Positions 17,071-25,135 of a stretch of 64,000 nt of DNA are shown here, piece by piece. The DNA comes from DATAVB01 sp036267955 (GTDB lineage Bacteria > Actinomycetota > Actinomycetes > Mycobacteriales > QHCD01), in the NCBI GenBank assembly GCA_036267955.1, contig DATAVB010000011.1, positions 26,833 to 90,832 on the forward strand, in the 5' to 3' direction. Numbering within the stretch: position 1 is the stretch's first letter; the number at the start of each line of letters is the position of its first letter. The translations under genes were made by a program, and so were the position numbers. The notes beneath the pieces are model-generated. The model was not told where the DNA came from. It made no database searches and saw only the letters and a list, made by a program, of their open reading frames with translations.

Positions 17071-17873
17071 GATTCGTCAAGGGCCACGGCACCGAGAACG
17101 ACTTCGTTCTGCTGCCGGACCTTGACGACCAGCTGGATCTCACCGCCGAGCTCGTACGGGCGGTGTGCGACCGGCGGGCCGGCCTCGGCGCCGACGGTGT
17201 GCTGCGGGTGATCAGCGTCGACGGTCAGTGGTTCATGGACTACCGCAACGCCGACGGTTCGGTCGCCGAAATGTGTGGCAACGGCGTGCGGGTGTTCGCC
17301 CGCTACCTGGTGGACACCGAGTTGGTTGCCCCGGGCGAGTTCGCGATCGGCACCCGCGCCGGGCCGCGCACCGTCTGGGCGCCGGAGTCCGGCGACATCA
17401 CCGTCGACATGGGTGTACCCCGACTGCTGGAGGCGTCCCCGATCGTGGCCGGGCGGCCCGGTCGGGCGGTGTCGATGGGCAACCCGCACGTCGTCGTGAC
17501 GCTGGACGACGAGACGGAGTTGGCGGCCTTGGACCTGACCCGGCCGCCGGTGGTCGAGCCGGCCCTGCCCGACGGTCAGAACGTCGAGTTCATCGTGCGG
17601 CGGGCCGACCGGGGGCTGTCGCTGCGCGTGCACGAACGCGGCGTGGGGGAGACCCGGTCCTGCGGCACCGGAATCTGTGCCGCCGTGGTCGCCGTGATCC
17701 AGGACGGCGGGTCCGGGCGGGACGAGGACTGGTCGGTCAACGTGCCCGGGGGAGAGCTGACGGTGCGGTGGGCCGGCGATTCGGTGCTGCTGACCGGACC
17801 GGCGATGCTGGTCGCCGGCGGCGAGATCGACATCGACGCGCTGTCCTACGGGGCCACCGGTTCGGGCTCGTGA
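17067..17873 (+). CDS. dapF: Diaminopimelate epimerase
   Basis: DapF converts LL- to meso-diaminopimelate for lysine and peptidoglycan synthesis. The 268-residue product has both catalytic cysteines: Cys70 in EMCGNGVRVF and Cys199 in RSCGTGICA. GHGTENDFVLLPD at the N-terminus is also typical. The ATG overlaps the miaA stop by four bases. Its last 28 bases overlap the 3' end of the convergent MFS gene, and no terminator is seen between them. Confidence 0.97.
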   Translation: MRFVKGHGTENDFVLLPDLDDQLDLTAELVRAVCDRRAGLGADGVLRVISVDGQWFMDYRNADGSVAEMCGNGVRVFARYLVDTELVAPGEFAIGTRAGPRTVWAPESGDITVDMGVPRLLEASPIVAGRPGRAVSMGNPHVVVTLDDETELAALDLTRPPVVEPALPDGQNVEFIVRRADRGLSLRVHERGVGETRSCGTGICAAVVAVIQDGGSGRDEDWSVNVPGGELTVRWAGDSVLLTGPAMLVAGGEIDIDALSYGATGSGS

Positions 17874-19105
17874 CTGGGCAGCCGGCGCATCGTCCGTAGC
17901 GGCGAGAGGTAGACCGGCAGGAACGCCGTACTGGTGCCGAGCACGCCGATGAGAATCGCGGTGCGGACACCTACGGTGGCCCCGAGCGCGCCGCCCAACA
18001 GGCCGCCGAGTGGCATCGTGCCCCACACCAGGAAACGCATCGTCGCGTTCATCCGGCCGAGCAGCCGTTCCGGGCAGAGCGCCTGCCGGAAGCTGACCTG
18101 GGTCACGTTGTAGATCACGACGCCGGCGGAGACGGCCATCTGGGCAACGACGAAGAGCGCCAGCGTCGCGTCGCGGTGCAGGAACGGCTCGACGAGCGCC
18201 AGCGGCGCGGTGCACGCTGTGCTGAGCCAGATCGTCGGGCCCTGCCCGATGCGCTCGGCGATGCGCCGGCACAGCAGCGCGCCGAACACGCCACCGACCG
18301 CCCCGGCCGACAGCAGGCCGCCGATCGCGCCCGCCGCAAGGTGCAGGTTGCGGGCAAGTAGAACGATCAGCATCGATTGCGCCGCCGTGTTGAAAAGGTT
18401 GGATATTCCGGTGCAGGCGGCGATCGCCCGCAACAGTCGGTGGCCGAGTACGAACGCCAGCCCTTCCCGGATCTCGTGCAACAGATGGGTCTGCGTCGTC
18501 CGTTCGGGCTGTGGCTCACGGGCACGGATCCGGCCCACGAACGCGGCCGAGCACAGATAGCTGACCGCGTCCAGCGCGATGGCGTACGGCGCGGTCAGCG
18601 CCTGCACGAGCAGGCCACCGGCGCTCGGTCCCGCCACCTGGGCCACGGATTGGGTGGCCTGCAGCTTCGCGTTGCCGTCGACCAGATGCTCGCGGCCGAC
18701 CAGGAACGGCAGGTAGCTCTGGTAGGAGACGTCGAAGAACACCGTGAGCACACCGCAGACGAGCACCACGGCGTAGAGCTGCCAGATGGTGAGCGCATGT
18801 CCGAGGGCCGCGGCGGGCACCGAACCGAGCGTCAGCGCGCGGCCGAGATCCCCGACGATCATCACGCTGCGCCGGCGCATCCGGTCCACCCAGGCGCCGG
18901 CCGGCAGCCCCACGACCAGGAACGCCAGGGTTTCGAACGTGGTGAGCAGGCCGACCTGGAACGGCGTGGCATGCAACTGCTTCACCGCGAGCAGCGGCAT
19001 CGCCAGCATCGTGATCATCGTGCCGACCTGGCTGATCGAGTCGCCGATCCAGAGCATCCGGAAGTCCCGATGGCGCAGCAGCGGGCCGGCCCGGAATCTG
19101 TTCAC
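17846..19105 (-). CDS. MFS transporter (EntS-like drug or metabolite exporter)
   Basis: The 419-residue membrane protein has twelve predicted helices and the family opening RHRDFRMLWIGDSISQVGT. The loop AGAWVDRMRRRSVMI matches MFS motif A. It resembles the MFS_3/enterobactin-exporter group, so export of a small molecule is likely but the substrate is unknown. I chose GTG at 19105, just past the inverted repeat and a TTGACT -35 candidate; upstream in-frame starts at 19144 or 19177 would put the operator inside the gene. The divergent HTH gene probably regulates it. Confidence 0.87.
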   Translation of the reverse strand: MNRFRAGPLLRHRDFRMLWIGDSISQVGTMITMLAMPLLAVKQLHATPFQVGLLTTFETLAFLVVGLPAGAWVDRMRRRSVMIVGDLGRALTLGSVPAAALGHALTIWQLYAVVLVCGVLTVFFDVSYQSYLPFLVGREHLVDGNAKLQATQSVAQVAGPSAGGLLVQALTAPYAIALDAVSYLCSAAFVGRIRAREPQPERTTQTHLLHEIREGLAFVLGHRLLRAIAACTGISNLFNTAAQSMLIVLLARNLHLAAGAIGGLLSAGAVGGVFGALLCRRIAERIGQGPTIWLSTACTAPLALVEPFLHRDATLALFVVAQMAVSAGVVIYNVTQVSFRQALCPERLLGRMNATMRFLVWGTMPLGGLLGGALGATVGVRTAILIGVLGTSTAFLPVYLSPLRTMRRLPSHEPEPVAP

Positions 19106-19123
19106 CGGATCAGCCTGGATAAC

Positions 19124-19143
19124 TGATTGGGAAAAGTCAATCA
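19124..19143. promoter_or_regulatory. Inverted repeat operator between the MFS and HTH genes
   Basis: TGATTG and CAATCA form a perfect 6-bp inverted repeat around eight bases. The minus-strand TTGACT at 19135-19140, a -35 candidate for the MFS gene, lies inside it. The position between divergent regulator and exporter genes is typical of an autoregulated operator. Confidence 0.55.
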
Positions 19144-19158
19144 CTTTCTGGAAGTCGC

Positions 19159-19164
19159 TAGGCT
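19159..19164 (+). promoter_or_regulatory. -10 element for the leaderless HTH gene (TAGGCT)
   Basis: TAGGCT ends six bases before the GTG at 19171. No ribosome binding site is present, so the message is probably leaderless. The inverted repeat at 19124-19143 covers the -35 region of this promoter. Confidence 0.6.
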
Positions 19165-19170
19165 GGCGGG

Positions 19171-19749
19171 GTGACATCAGCCGACGACGATCCGGCCACC
19201 GCGCCTACCCAGCTCCGCATGCCCCGGCGTCCGGCCACCGAGGCCGAGGCCCGGGCGCTGGGCTCGACCGTGCGGATGCGGATCCTGCGGCTGTGCCTGA
19301 ACGACGTCCTGACCAACAAGGAGATCGCCGGCCTGCTCGAACGGGATCCGGCCTCGGTGCTGCACCACGTACGGCGGCTGGTGGACACCGGCTTCCTGGA
19401 GGCGCTGCCGGCCCGCCGTGGCACCCGGGGCGCACGTGAGGTGCCGTACCGGTCCACCGGCAAATCGTGGCGGTTGAGCAGCGTCGACCTTCCCGGCATT
19501 CCGCGTCCCGGCGACATCATGCTGCGCACCTTTCTGGAGGAGCTGGCCGACGCCGGCGGGGACATCGTGGACAGCGCCCGACTGGGGTTGCGGCTGAACG
19601 CCGAGCACCGCACCGAACTGACTGAGCGACTCGGCGCTGTACTGGACGAATTCGCCGCCCGGCCACCAGATCCGGACGGCGAGCACTGGTCGTTCTATTT
19701 CGCGCTACATGCCGACCGTCGGCGTCGAACCCCACAGCAGGACGGCTAA
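19171..19749 (+). CDS. Winged-helix (ArsR-like/HTH_20) transcriptional regulator
   Basis: The 192-residue protein has an N-terminal winged helix: LGSTVRMRILRLCLNDVLTN, then EIAGLLERDPASVLHHVRRL as the helix-turn-helix, then DTGFLEALPARRG as the wing. This is the pattern of ArsR-like regulators that act as dimers. The C-terminal half is an uncharacterised ligand or dimerisation region with no obvious metal cysteines. It is divergent from an MFS exporter across a short region with an inverted repeat, so repression of that gene and itself is the likely role. Confidence 0.83.
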   Translation: MTSADDDPATAPTQLRMPRRPATEAEARALGSTVRMRILRLCLNDVLTNKEIAGLLERDPASVLHHVRRLVDTGFLEALPARRGTRGAREVPYRSTGKSWRLSSVDLPGIPRPGDIMLRTFLEELADAGGDIVDSARLGLRLNAEHRTELTERLGAVLDEFAARPPDPDGEHWSFYFALHADRRRRTPQQDG

Positions 19750-19794
19750 GTCGCGTGCTATTCGCGCGAGATCGTGCCACCATCGAAATCACTT

Positions 19795-21336
19795 ATGACT
19801 GACTCAACAGCGGCGCATCTGCCGCATGCATCGACGGCGACAGTGTCGCCAGTCAACAGTGTCGCCCCCAGCGACGTCACCGACCACGCGTTCGATGGCG
19901 ACTTCGATCGCGACTTCGATGGCGATTTCGCCGATCAACCGGAGGGCGCCGGCTTCTACGAGGCCGACGGCGCCGGCCTGGAGTTGGACGAACGCCGCGC
20001 GTTGCGCCGCGTCCCCGGTCTGGCGACCGAGCTCCAGGACGTCAGCGAGGTCGAATACCGACAGCTCCGGCTGGAACGGGTCGTCCTCATCGGAGTGTGG
20101 ACCGACGGCACGGTGTCCGACGCCGAGAACTCGCTCGCCGAGCTCGCTGCGCTGGCCAAGACTGCCGGCTCCGAGGTCCTCGAGGGCCTGATCCAGCGTC
20201 GCGACAAGCCGGACACGGCAACCTATGTCGGCTCCGGCAAGGCTCGCGAACTGCGCCAGGTCGTCATCGACACGGACGCGGACACGGTGGTCTGCGACGG
20301 CGAGCTCACCCCCGGCCAGCTCCGGCAACTCGAGGAGCTGGTCAAGGTCAAGGTCATCGACCGGACGGCGTTGATCCTCGACATCTTCGCGCAGCACGCG
20401 AGCAGCAAGGAGGGCAAGGCTCAGGTCGAGCTGGCCCAGCTGCAGTACCTCATTCCGCGGCTGCGCGGTTGGGGTGAGTCGATGTCCCGACAGGCCGGCG
20501 GCCGGGTTGCCGGCGGTGGCGGCATCGGCACCCGCGGTCCCGGCGAGACGAAGATCGAGACCGACCGGCGCCGGATCCGGGCGCGGATGACCAAGCTGCG
20601 CCGGGAGATTGCCGCGATGGCGACCGTGCGCGGCACCAAGCGACATGCGCGTACCGTCCGCGAAGTCCCGAGTGTCGCGATTGCCGGCTACACCAATGCC
20701 GGCAAGTCCAGTCTGCTCAACCGGATCACCGGTGCCGGGGTGCTGGTCGAGGACGCGCTGTTCGCGACTCTGGACCCGACGGTGCGCCGGGCCCGGACGA
20801 CCGACGGCCGGGACTACACCCTCACCGACACCGTCGGTTTCGTACGGCACCTGCCCCACCAGCTCGTCGAGGCGTTCCGCTCGACGCTGGAGGAAGTGGG
20901 CGACGCGGATCTCGTGCTGCACGTCGTGGACGGCTCTCATCCCGATCCCGAGTCCCAGATCGCAGCAGTGCATGAGGTGCTCGGCGAGATCGACGCCGCG
21001 TCGGTGCCCGAGTTGCTGGTCGTCAACAAGATCGACTCCGCCGACCCGGAGGTCATCGGGCGGCTGCGGCGGCTCTGTCCGGATGCGGTCTACGTGTCGG
21101 CGCGCACCGGCGCCGGGCTCGACCAGTTGCGCACGCTGCTCGAGGAACGGATCCCGCGACCGCAGGTCGAGGTGACCGTCGTCGTCCCGTACGACCGCGG
21201 TGACCTGGTCTCGCAGGTGCACGACAGGGGCGAGGTGCTGGACAGCGACCACACCGCAGAGGGCACCTATCTGCGGGCTCGGGTCCATCAGCCGTTGGCC
21301 GTTGCTCTCGCCTCCTTTGCGGTGGCTTCTGCTTAA
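19795..21336 (+). CDS. hflX: GTPase HflX
   Basis: HflX is a ribosome-associated GTPase that splits stalled ribosomes after stress. The 513-residue product has the N-terminal HflX domain (VYVGSGK-like TYVGSGKARELR, then GPGETKIETDRR) and a GTPase domain. The G motifs are GYTNAGKSSLLN, DTVGFVRHLP, NKID and SART. The first 90 residues are an acidic extension with a DGDFDRDFDGDF repeat. ATG at 19795 is the likely start although no strong ribosome binding site is visible; GTG at 19774 is an alternative. The location downstream of dapF is conserved in actinobacteria. Confidence 0.95.
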   Translation: MTDSTAAHLPHASTATVSPVNSVAPSDVTDHAFDGDFDRDFDGDFADQPEGAGFYEADGAGLELDERRALRRVPGLATELQDVSEVEYRQLRLERVVLIGVWTDGTVSDAENSLAELAALAKTAGSEVLEGLIQRRDKPDTATYVGSGKARELRQVVIDTDADTVVCDGELTPGQLRQLEELVKVKVIDRTALILDIFAQHASSKEGKAQVELAQLQYLIPRLRGWGESMSRQAGGRVAGGGGIGTRGPGETKIETDRRRIRARMTKLRREIAAMATVRGTKRHARTVREVPSVAIAGYTNAGKSSLLNRITGAGVLVEDALFATLDPTVRRARTTDGRDYTLTDTVGFVRHLPHQLVEAFRSTLEEVGDADLVLHVVDGSHPDPESQIAAVHEVLGEIDAASVPELLVVNKIDSADPEVIGRLRRLCPDAVYVSARTGAGLDQLRTLLEERIPRPQVEVTVVVPYDRGDLVSQVHDRGEVLDSDHTAEGTYLRARVHQPLAVALASFAVASA

Positions 21337-21414
21337 CTACACCCAACTGTCGCCGATCTCGACCACGGCGGCGTAGGCTTGCCTCAGTCGAGGGAAGCGG
21401 ACGGGAGCGATCGC

Positions 21415-21702
21415 ATGCTTTTCAACGAACTCAAGCCCTGGCACCTCGTCATCCTTGTCGTGGTGTTCCTGGCCCTGTTCGGCTACAAGAAACTGCCCGA
21501 CGCCACCCGCTCGGTGGGCCGTTCGTTGCGGATCTTCAAGTCCGAGATGAAGGGTATGCACGACGACGAGCCGGAAGTGAAGCCCGAGAGCGCCCCGCGC
21601 ACCGAGGCGCCGGCAGTCATTGAGGGCCAGCCGGTGAAGCCGGCCCAGCACGCGACGTCCGAGTCGACCGGAGCGACCCCGCCGACCACGAGTGGTTCCT
21701 AG
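21415..21702 (+). CDS. tatA: Sec-independent translocase subunit TatA
   Basis: The 95-residue product has one N-terminal transmembrane helix (about residues 9-23), the glycine hinge FGYKKLPDATRSVGRSL, and an amphipathic helix. An acidic, proline-rich tail follows. TatA oligomers form the pore that exports folded proteins with twin-arginine signals. The phenylalanine-glycine pair before the amphipathic helix is intact. The ATG follows a GGGAGC ribosome binding site, and TAGGCT at 21374-21379 is a likely -10. tatBC are not in the window. Confidence 0.85.
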   Translation: MLFNELKPWHLVILVVVFLALFGYKKLPDATRSVGRSLRIFKSEMKGMHDDEPEVKPESAPRTEAPAVIEGQPVKPAQHATSESTGATPPTTSGS

Positions 21703-22540
21703 CTCGTCGAAGCAGGCGCACGGCTCGGTGGAACAGACCGACGGCGGTCATCGGGCATCGGAGCACCGGGAAACCGGGCATCGGGCAGCGCGGGCCGTCG
21801 GCTGGCCGCTCGTGCTGGTCGCTGCGGCTATCGCGACCTGGATCACGATCGACGTTCTGCATTTCGGACCGTGGACCCGGCTCGACCACCATGCCAGCGA
21901 CGTCATCGCCCCCTGGGGCCTGCATGACGTGCCCTTCCCACGGGATGTCGTATACCCGCTGACCATGTTCGGTCAGCGGGTTTCGATTCTCGTTGTGATC
22001 GGCGGCTTCGTCTGTTGGCTTTCCTGGGCTCGCCGCACCGCCCAGCCGATCCTCCGGTTCATCGCGGCCCTCGCCCTGCTGACGATCGTGATCTACGCCT
22101 TCAAATGGGGTGTCGGGCGGACCGCGCCGGTGATCGACACGCTGCACACCAATGGGTCGTCGTACCCGTCCGGCCACGTGCCGAACTCATTGCTGATGTG
22201 GGGCCTGATCGCCTGGCTCGCGGTCGAGTATCAGGTTGCCGAGTGGCTTCGAAGGACCCTCAACGTGCTGCGCTTTGTGGCGCCGGCGTGCGCGTTCCTG
22301 GGCATGGCTCTGCTGGATTACCACTGGCTGTCGGACCTGGTTGCCGGTGTCGCCTTCGGCATCGTGCTGCTGCGGCTGATGCACCTGATCTTCGACACCC
22401 GGATCGGCAGGTTGGGCGACAGCGCCACCAGTCGTGGCCGGTCGTCCGCAGTGCCGGGTGGATCGGCCGGCCCGGGATCACCGGACCGGCCATCTCCGGC
22501 CGGGTCCCCGGACAGCGCCGACCGCCCGCGGGTCAGCTGA
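21692..22540 (+). CDS. PAP2-family membrane phosphatase
   Basis: The 282-residue membrane protein has about six helices and the three phosphatase signature parts: KWGVGRTAP, SYPSGHVPNS and the later DYHWLSDLVAG with the catalytic histidine. It probably hydrolyses a lipid or isoprenyl phosphate at the membrane. The N-terminal 35 residues and the C-terminal 45 residues (Ser/Pro/Gly-rich) are disordered-looking. The GTG start lies 11 bases inside the tatA 3' end, so the genes may be co-transcribed. The substrate cannot be assigned. Confidence 0.82.
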   Translation: MVPSSSKQAHGSVEQTDGGHRASEHRETGHRAARAVGWPLVLVAAAIATWITIDVLHFGPWTRLDHHASDVIAPWGLHDVPFPRDVVYPLTMFGQRVSILVVIGGFVCWLSWARRTAQPILRFIAALALLTIVIYAFKWGVGRTAPVIDTLHTNGSSYPSGHVPNSLLMWGLIAWLAVEYQVAEWLRRTLNVLRFVAPACAFLGMALLDYHWLSDLVAGVAFGIVLLRLMHLIFDTRIGRLGDSATSRGRSSAVPGGSAGPGSPDRPSPAGSPDSADRPRVS

Positions 22541-22549
22541 CCAGTCGGG

Positions 22550-23545
22550 TCATACCTTCCGCAGCACCGCGACCACTCGTCCGAGAATCGTCGCGTCGTC
22601 ACCCGGAATCGGCGCGTACGCCGAGTTGTGCGGGATCAGCCAGACGTGCCCGTCGCGGCGACGGAACGTCTTGACGGTGGCCTCACCGTCAATCATTGCG
22701 GCGACGATCTCGCCGTTGTCGGCCACCGGCTGCTGTCGGACGACGACCCAGTCGCCGTCGGTGATGGCGGCATCCACCATCGAGTCGCCCACCACTTGCA
22801 GCAGGAAGAGTGTGCCCTGGCCCACGAGCGCTCGAGGCAGCGGGAAAACGTCCTCGATCGCCTCCTCCGCCAAGATCGGACCGCCGGCCGCGATCCGACC
22901 CACGACTGGTACATAGGTGGGAGTGGGCATGTCGGTGGTGTCGGTCTGGGCCTCGGTGTCTGGCGGGCGGGTGGTGCTGTGCTGCTCGCCGGGACGGCGT
23001 ACGTCGACTGCACGCGGCCGATTGGGATCGCGGCGGAGGAATCCCTTGCGCTCCAGGGCAACCAGCTGGTGGGCGACGCTGGAGGTCGAGGTCAGACCGA
23101 CCGAGTCGCCGATCTCCCGGATGCTCGGCGGGTAGCCGCGCCGCTCGACCGAATCCCGAATCACTTCCAACACCCGACGCTGGCGGGCGGTCAAACCCTC
23201 CACATCGGGCGCCTGGTCGGGGAACGGGCGCACCGTGGAGTCCGCGTCGCCCGACTGCTTGCCGGTGGCGCGCTTGCCGCCGGGCTTGATCGGCGTCGCG
23301 CGCTTGCCTGTGGTCGCTGTGGTCGTTGTTGCCTCAGCCGGCGACGCGGCGGCGGCCGGCGACGACGGTGGTGTTTCTGGCCCGCCAGCGACCGGGAGCT
23401 TCTTGGCTGCCGACCCCTTAGCCGCCGACCCCTTGGTCCGTTTAACCGGCGATGGCGATGGCGATGGCGACCTCGCGGCCCGGGCGCCTGCGCCCGACGC
23501 GACGTGCGGCTCCTGCTCGGCATTCTTACTAGTGCGGTCGGCCAC
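22550..23545 (-). CDS. lexA: SOS repressor LexA with a long N-terminal extension
   Basis: LexA represses SOS genes until RecA filaments trigger its self-cleavage. The winged helix begins near residue 118 (LTARQRRVLEVI) with REIGDSVGLTSTSSVAHQL as recognition helix. The cleavage site is Ala220-Gly221 in GRIAAGGP, with catalytic Ser255 (GDSMVD) and Lys292 (ATVKTF). The 331-residue product is about 100 residues longer than usual because of a basic, Ala/Pro/Ser/Thr-rich N-terminus with AAKGSAAKK motifs. GTG at 23545 is supported by GGAGG six bases upstream, so the extension seems real. The promoter at 23703-23743 carries an SOS box, giving autoregulation. Confidence 0.95.
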   Translation of the reverse strand: MADRTSKNAEQEPHVASGAGARAARSPSPSPSPVKRTKGSAAKGSAAKKLPVAGGPETPPSSPAAAASPAEATTTTATTGKRATPIKPGGKRATGKQSGDADSTVRPFPDQAPDVEGLTARQRRVLEVIRDSVERRGYPPSIREIGDSVGLTSTSSVAHQLVALERKGFLRRDPNRPRAVDVRRPGEQHSTTRPPDTEAQTDTTDMPTPTYVPVVGRIAAGGPILAEEAIEDVFPLPRALVGQGTLFLLQVVGDSMVDAAITDGDWVVVRQQPVADNGEIVAAMIDGEATVKTFRRRDGHVWLIPHNSAYAPIPGDDATILGRVVAVLRKV

Positions 23546-23702
23546 GGCCGTCCTCCCGGTTGTGATCCCTGTCGTAGTGATCTGACCCCGATCCGGACGT
23601 CGTCCGGATGCCGTCCGGGGTGTCACAGTCGACATCCCTCATCGGTACGCCGGTCGATCCGGTCACCTTTGTCCTGACCACTGCATGGTCGAGCTGCGGT
23701 TC

Positions 23703-23743
23703 ACGCTAGCGATCAAACGTGTCGACTTCAAACATCTGTTCGA
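23703..23743 (-). promoter_or_regulatory. lexA promoter overlapped by an SOS box
   Basis: On the minus strand TCGAACAGATGTTTGA (23743-23728) matches the SOS consensus with one mismatch. It overlaps TTGAAG (23731-23726), a -35 candidate, which is 17 bases from TAGCGT (23708-23703), a TANNNT -10. This places LexA over the polymerase site. The transcript would have a leader of about 150 bases before the GTG at 23545. Confidence 0.8.
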
Positions 23744-23805
23744 CAACACGCCGTGTCTCCTCGATTCTGTCGGTACCCGGTGATAGACATCGCACGGGCG
23801 TTCGA

Positions 23806-23821
23806 TCGAATGCCCGTTCGA
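23806..23821 (+). promoter_or_regulatory. Second SOS box, upstream of the LysM protein gene
   Basis: TCGAATGCCCGTTCGA is a 16-bp site with perfect 5-bp outer arms and one mismatch to TCGAAC-N4-GTTCGA. It lies 46 bp before the LysM gene start, on the far side of the lexA box. The spacing suits repression of the rightward gene. Confidence 0.8.
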
Positions 23822-23867
23822 GCTCGTTCCGTCGTGGTGGGCTCGAAGGAAGCGCTAGGAGGCTGTC

Positions 23868-24641
23868 GTGTCTGTTGCCTACGATGTCCCGACCCCGGCC
23901 GGCCGGTCGATCCGGCGTACGCCCGCCGCCGTGCTGCCATTCCCGTGCCGCGACGTGGTCGAGAGCGCTGCGGCTCCCGTGGGGGCCGACACCTTGGAGC
24001 CGCAGGTGACCGCGCCAGAGCGCGCGGCGCCTGCGCCAGCGGTTCCGGCGTTTGCCCGGGATGGCCGACTGCTCACCTCGGAGAGCCAACTACTTGCCCG
24101 AGAGGGACAGCTGCTCGCTCCGGACAGCCGGGTGGCCGCAGGGACGTCGAAGGTCGGACGGCAGCCGCAGGCTCTGCTGGTTCGCCGAGAGGGCGGGCGG
24201 GTCGTCGCCGCCGTCGGAGCTGCTGCCGATCCGCTGACAGTCCCGGCGTTCGAGCCGGACGCCGAGCGTCGCTGCGCCGTTGCTGCCGTCGTCGAAGCAC
24301 CGGCGGTCGCACGCCCGGTCCGCATCGCGCCGGGTGCGTCAGGCGCGCGCGTGCGCTTGACGGTCCGTGGTCGCCGGGTTGTCGCGGTTCTCTGTGCGGT
24401 GGCATTAGCGGCGGCGGTCTGGATCACGGTCGGCGCGGTGCATGGTGCTCTCACCGCGCCGCTCGTCCCGTCCTCCGCGCCCGCCGTCGTCACGGTCCAC
24501 CCGGGAGAGACCCTGTGGTCTATCGCGGCCCGTCTTTCGCCAGAGCGTGACCCGCGGGCCGTCGTGGCCGCATTGCGCGAGCGCAACCACCTCGTCTCCT
24601 CTGAGGTGCAGGCCGGTCAACACCTCGTGGTGCCCCGCTAG
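23868..24641 (+). CDS. LysM-domain membrane protein, probable SOS cell-division inhibitor
   Basis: The 257-residue protein has a long proline/alanine-rich cytoplasmic part with short repeats (LLTSESQLLAREGQLLAPDS). One transmembrane helix follows at about 170-191, then a C-terminal LysM domain at 208-257 (VTVHPGETLWSIAARL to VQAGQHLVVPR). LysM binds peptidoglycan. Genes with this layout that face lexA include yneA of Bacillus, divS of Corynebacterium and Rv2719c of Mycobacterium, which hold back division during SOS. The start has AGGAGG five bases upstream, and an SOS box lies just before the gene. The inhibitor role is inferred from family, position and operator. Confidence 0.82.
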   Translation: MSVAYDVPTPAGRSIRRTPAAVLPFPCRDVVESAAAPVGADTLEPQVTAPERAAPAPAVPAFARDGRLLTSESQLLAREGQLLAPDSRVAAGTSKVGRQPQALLVRREGGRVVAAVGAAADPLTVPAFEPDAERRCAVAAVVEAPAVARPVRIAPGASGARVRLTVRGRRVVAVLCAVALAAAVWITVGAVHGALTAPLVPSSAPAVVTVHPGETLWSIAARLSPERDPRAVVAALRERNHLVSSEVQAGQHLVVPR

Positions 24642-24917
24642 TCACACTGGTCCGGAGACGGACGCACCTTCGGCACTTTCCTGACCCGCCTCGACCTTGA
24701 TCTGCTCATGCCGAGCCGAGACCGGTGCTCGTCGCCGCATCATTCCGCCCGACTTCCTGTGTGACCCGATTGAGCTCCCCGATCGAGGTCGTCCGCGACC
24801 GACCCACGAGATTGCCGACGCGGCGATCCTCGCGTACCGGTTGATTCTTACCCGCGAGTCGATACGACTCGCCGAGCCGACACTTGCGCTCCGGGTGTGC
24901 CGCGGCTTACCGTCTAG
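24642..24917. other. Intergenic region between the LysM gene and the nrdR promoter
   Basis: This is the left part of a 494-bp gap. I see no convincing gene: reading frames here lack ribosome binding sites and have no recognisable motif. The region is less GC-rich than its neighbours, with a run of CGAGTCGATACGACTCG (24855-24871), a perfect 8-bp inverted repeat around one base that could end transcription of the LysM gene. Confidence 0.4.
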
Positions 24918-24939
24918 CACCACATCTAGTGGTTACACT
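24918..24939 (+). promoter_or_regulatory. Candidate NrdR box and overlapping -10 upstream of nrdR
   Basis: CACCACATCTAGTGGT (24918-24933) contains a 5-bp inverted repeat ACCAC/GTGGT around ATCTA and resembles the palindromic NrdR boxes of actinobacterial nrd promoters. TACACT (24934-24939), a -10 candidate, follows at once, so a bound repressor would block the promoter. A second, degenerate box may overlap TACACTGATGTGAGTA. The leader to nrdR is then nearly 190 bases. Confidence 0.5.
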
Positions 24940-24948
24940 GATGTGAGT

Positions 24949-25001
24949 AGTCCACAGATTGGGTCTGTCCGTCCACATGTTGTCATCAGGTGATCCACAG
25001 G
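24949..25001 (+). promoter_or_regulatory. Cluster of three DnaA-box-like TCCACA sites before nrdR
   Basis: TAGTCCACA, CCGTCCACA and TGATCCACA occur at 24949, 24970 and 24992 in the same direction, spaced 21-22 bp apart. They resemble the actinobacterial DnaA box TTGTCCACA with one or two mismatches. They lie in the nrdR leader. Binding by DnaA is plausible since ribonucleotide reductase genes are DnaA-controlled in other bacteria, but this is inference. Confidence 0.4.
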
Positions 25002-25135
25002 AAATGCACCGGACCGCCTGTTTGGCTCCCCGTGGCGCTCGGCTCGGGGCGACTGCGTATGGGTGCATATCCCGGGCGTAGTTGTTCGGTTGCGGATGGT
25101 TCGGCCGGGGTGGTTGGTCACGGGAGGTGGAGACG

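Noticed and set aside
24642..25135. Small frames on both strands in the gap before nrdR
   Set aside because: No ribosome binding site, no motif, and biased composition unlike neighbouring genes.
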